Shown here: piece after piece, positions 61,583 through 64,000 of the stretch
How positions within the stretch are numbered: position 1 is the stretch's first letter
Layout: each line of letters begins with the position of its first letter
Assembly (NCBI RefSeq): GCF_014205635.1
Contig: NZ_JACIIV010000003.1
Location: forward strand, 124,001-188,000
Length of the DNA: 64,000 bases
Direction: 5' to 3'
Source: Polymorphobacter multimanifer
GTDB lineage: Bacteria > Pseudomonadota > Alphaproteobacteria > Sphingomonadales > Sphingomonadaceae
Program-made: the position numbers and the translations under genes
The notes under the pieces: model-generated
Databases searched by the model: none
The model's input: only the letters and a program-made list of their open reading frames with translations
Told to the model about the DNA's origin: nothing

Positions 61583-63304
61583 TTAGCGAGCCAAATGCGC
61601 GCGCATCAACCCCCGGAGTGCATTGCCGATGAAAAACCCATCCGAAAGGTCGGATTTCGTCAGTTCGGCTTCCTCCGTCATGCCTTCGGCGAGCAACCTT
61701 GCGCGCAAAATGCCCGGCAGCAAGCCGAGTGCGAGTGGCGGAGTGAGCAACCGGCCACCGCGCTCGACGAACAGACTCGTAAAGCTGCCCTCGGTAATCA
61801 GCCCATCGGGGCGCACCAGCAGCACTTCGGGCGCACCACCGGCGCGGCGTGCGGCATCGTAGAACGCGCGGTCGCTGGTCTTGTGGCGCAGCCGCCAGTC
61901 GGCCGCATCGACCGGAAGCGAGGCGAGCCCCACCGGCACCGGCTCGGCAAGGGCCGGCGGCAGCGGGCCGCATTGCACCGCGATGGCGCCGGACGGCGCG
62001 AGCAGCAGTCGCACCCGGCCATCATGCCCCGTGGCAGCGGCGCGCACCGCGTCAGCCACCCGTCCCGCGTCGAAACGATGGCCCAGGAAGGCCGCACTTG
62101 CAGCCATGCGCGCCAGATGCCGGTCGAGGTCGGGCAAGTCGCCGCCCTCGCAGCGCATCGTCTCGATCAGGCCGGGAGGGCCCTGGCGCACAAGGAAGCC
62201 GGCCTTGTCGAGACACTCCTGCCACTCCGCCGCGGGGTCGCTGTCGGCGACGATGCCCGAGCCCAGCCCCAGCCTTGCGGTGCTGCTCCCGACCGGCAGC
62301 ACCAACGTGCGGATCGCGACGTTGAACTGGGCATCGCCATTGCCATGGATGGCCCCGATGCTGCCGGTGTAGACACCGCGCGGCGCCGGCTCGACATCCC
62401 CGATCACCTGAAGGCTGCGGATCTTCGGCGCCCCGGTGATCGAGCCGCAGGGGAAAAGCGCCCGCAGCACATCGACAGCCACCATCCCCGGCCGCGCCTC
62501 GGCGGTGATCGTCGAGGTCATCTGCAGAATCGTCGGATAGGTCTCCACTTCGAACAGCGCCGGCACCGCCACCTGTGTGGCCACGCGCGACAGGTCGTTG
62601 CGGAGCAGATCGACGATCATCAGATTCTCTGCGCGGTTCTTGGGGTCGCTGAGCAGGGCTTCCGCCCGCGCCGAATCCTCAACGGCATTGCCGCCACGAA
62701 GTGCGGTGCCCTTCATCGGCCGTGCCGTCAGTTGCCGTCCTTCCAGTCGGAAGAACAATTCGGGCGAGAAGCTCAGCAACCAGTGCGCGCCCGTGAACAC
62801 CAGCGCGCCATAGGGCGCCCGGCTGCCGGCGCGCAGCCGCCGGTAGAGCGCAGCCGGATGCCCATGCACTGCAACCTCGGCGGCAAAGGTCAGATTGGCC
62901 TGGTAGATATCGCCCGCCGCGATGAGCGCATGGATGCGCGCGACCGCCGCAGCATGATCGGCCGCCGCGATCGTCGGCACGGCCGGACCGAGCCGCGGCG
63001 CCGGATCGGGTGGCGCAGCGGCAAGCCAGTCGTCGGCGACCACTGGCGCGCAGCGGGCAAAGCGGGCAAACCACAGCAGCGGCTCGTCGCCGGGGGGCAG
63101 CCGCGCGGGCACCCCGGACTCGAGTGCAGCCCCGGACTCGAAGCCGATGAACCCGGCCCAGTTCTCGCCCCTGCCGAGCCGCGCCAGCACCTCCTGCACC
63201 CCATCCAGGGTGCGCGTCGACAGTGCTTCCACCGGCTCGGTGAACAGCGTCGCCTGCCCGGCGGCAGCGTCATCGAGCAGGACAAAGGGCGAAGCCGGGA
63301 TCAC
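61583..63304 (-). CDS. pabBC: Fused aminodeoxychorismate synthase component I and 4-amino-4-deoxychorismate lyase
   Basis: The 573-residue protein joins two enzymes of the p-aminobenzoate branch of folate synthesis. PabB part (about 1-355): AALYRRLRAGSRAPYGAL, LLSFSPELFFRLEGRQL, RPMKGTALRGGN (catalytic lysine), ENLMIVDLLRNDLSRVA and GSITGAPKIRSLQVIG. PabC part (about 365-573): GLIETMRCEGGDLPDLDRHL, RLRHKTSDRAFYDAARRAG (PLP lysine), LLVRPDGLITEGSFTSLFVE and LALGLLPGILRARLLAEG. Such fusions are known in several proteobacteria. The glutaminase PabA is not in the window. It is followed closely by the aminotransferase gene. Confidence 0.93.
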   Translation of the reverse strand: MIPASPFVLLDDAAAGQATLFTEPVEALSTRTLDGVQEVLARLGRGENWAGFIGFESGAALESGVPARLPPGDEPLLWFARFARCAPVVADDWLAAAPPDPAPRLGPAVPTIAAADHAAAVARIHALIAAGDIYQANLTFAAEVAVHGHPAALYRRLRAGSRAPYGALVFTGAHWLLSFSPELFFRLEGRQLTARPMKGTALRGGNAVEDSARAEALLSDPKNRAENLMIVDLLRNDLSRVATQVAVPALFEVETYPTILQMTSTITAEARPGMVAVDVLRALFPCGSITGAPKIRSLQVIGDVEPAPRGVYTGSIGAIHGNGDAQFNVAIRTLVLPVGSSTARLGLGSGIVADSDPAAEWQECLDKAGFLVRQGPPGLIETMRCEGGDLPDLDRHLARMAASAAFLGHRFDAGRVADAVRAAATGHDGRVRLLLAPSGAIAVQCGPLPPALAEPVPVGLASLPVDAADWRLRHKTSDRAFYDAARRAGGAPEVLLVRPDGLITEGSFTSLFVERGGRLLTPPLALGLLPGILRARLLAEGMTEEAELTKSDLSDGFFIGNALRGLMRAHLAR

Positions 63305-63387
63305 CCCCCTGCCCTAGCCCGCCACCACTCGCGCGACAAAGGGCTGCGACGCTTTTCTCTCGGGGCGCGCGCGGCTAAGGAGGGGGC

Positions 63388-64000
63388 ATGTCCGACAAAC
63401 CTCCCCTGCAAGCCGTCATCGTCCCCGTCACCGCCCTGCAGCAGAATTGCTGCCTGATCTGGTGCACCAAAACCATGCGCGGCGCCTTCACCGATCCCGG
63501 CGGCGATCTCGACCGGCTGATGGCGGTGGCGAAACAGCATGGCGTTACGGTCGAGAAGCTGCTCGTCACCCATGGCCACATCGATCATTGCGGCATGACC
63601 GGCGTGCTCGCCGAGCGGCTCGGGGTGCCGATCGAAGGGCCGCATCCCGATGACAAGTTCTGGATCGACATGGCGCCCGAGGTCGGCGCGCAATATGGCG
63701 TCGATGGCGCCACCGCCTTCACGCCCGATCGATGGCTTCACCACGGCGACCAGGTGAGGGTGGGCGAGCTGGTGCTCGATGTGCTTCATTGCCCGGGCCA
63801 TACGCCGGGCCATATCGTCTTCCACCATGCGCCCTCGAAGCTGGCGATCGTCGGCGATGTGCTGTTCCAGGGGTCGATCGGCCGCACCGATTTTCCGCGC
63901 GGCAATCATGGTGATCTGATCCGCTCGATCACCACGCACCTCTGGCCGCTGGGCGGCGACACGGCGTTCGTCCCCGGCCATGGCCCGATGAGCAATTTTG
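63388..64000 (+). CDS. MBL-fold hydrolase, glyoxalase II-like (3' end outside window)
   Basis: The visible 204 residues begin MSDKPPLQAVIVPVTALQQN behind GGAGGGGG. They carry the metal-binding motifs of the metallo-beta-lactamase fold: VTHGHIDHCGMTG (near residue 60), CPGHTPGHIVFHH (near 133), GDVLFQGSIGRTDFPRG (near 155) and the final PGHGPM. The pattern resembles YcbL-type or general hydroxyacylglutathione hydrolase-like enzymes, which split thioesters such as S-lactoylglutathione. The gene runs past the right edge; only the last residues should be missing. It is divergent from the pabBC gene. Confidence 0.9.
   Translation, partial: MSDKPPLQAVIVPVTALQQNCCLIWCTKTMRGAFTDPGGDLDRLMAVAKQHGVTVEKLLVTHGHIDHCGMTGVLAERLGVPIEGPHPDDKFWIDMAPEVGAQYGVDGATAFTPDRWLHHGDQVRVGELVLDVLHCPGHTPGHIVFHHAPSKLAIVGDVLFQGSIGRTDFPRGNHGDLIRSITTHLWPLGGDTAFVPGHGPMSNF

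Overview
The window is GC-rich DNA, almost certainly from an alphaproteobacterium of the order Sphingomonadales. The reasons are the PEPxxW sorting tails (PEPASWAM and PEPGTWGM) next to an exosortase, the argH-lptM-lysA arrangement, and a complete Wzx/Wzy-type exopolysaccharide (EPS) locus. The genus cannot be fixed from the sequence alone. No phage, insertion sequence, CRISPR array or conjugation gene was seen.

Region 1 (1-9330) is mostly housekeeping. It holds the end of an unknown protein, a CHASE2 sensor histidine kinase, a leftward argH-lptM-lysA-galU operon, a TlpA-like thioredoxin whose start codon overlaps that of argH, a stand-alone flippase, a small lipoprotein and tRNA-Arg(ACG).

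Region 2 (9330-12940) is a two-gene leftward operon. A long Pro/Thr/Ala-linkered lipoprotein with two TbpB-like barrel signatures is followed by a Slam-like (TPR plus beta-barrel) protein. This looks like an uncharacterised surface-lipoprotein display system and is the most attractive candidate for a new system here.

Region 3 (12940-25502) carries a divergent TrpF-like protein, a CYTH-CHAD protein, an unknown membrane protein, an extensin-like lipoprotein and a 2721-residue cyclic beta-1,2-glucan synthase.

Region 4 (25500-58100) is the EPS locus. It holds galE, a LuxR-type regulator with a degenerate receiver, glycosyltransferases (including a tandem duplicate pair), Wzx, a pyruvyl transferase, three methyltransferases, a beta-barrel outer-membrane protein, a GH16 hydrolase, a Wzc-type tyrosine kinase, two acyltransferases, a PPP-type phosphatase, an ExoY-like priming transferase, a PEP-CTERM protein, exosortase, EpsI, Wzy, a Wza-like export protein and an EpsD-type prolyl isomerase. 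GalU and GalE would supply UDP-sugars. The priming enzyme and the glycosyltransferases would build the lipid-linked repeat, which the pyruvyl, methyl and acyl transferases would decorate. Wzx would flip it, Wzy polymerise it, and Wzc with Wza and the outer-membrane barrel export it. A TATACTA-type element recurs in six intergenic gaps of this region and in no other place I noticed, so it may be a shared control site.

Region 5 (58200-64000) returns to general metabolism: an UbiB/ABC1 kinase, a second PEP-CTERM protein with a strong terminator, an aspartate-type aminotransferase, a PabB-PabC fusion, and the start of an MBL-fold hydrolase cut by the window edge.
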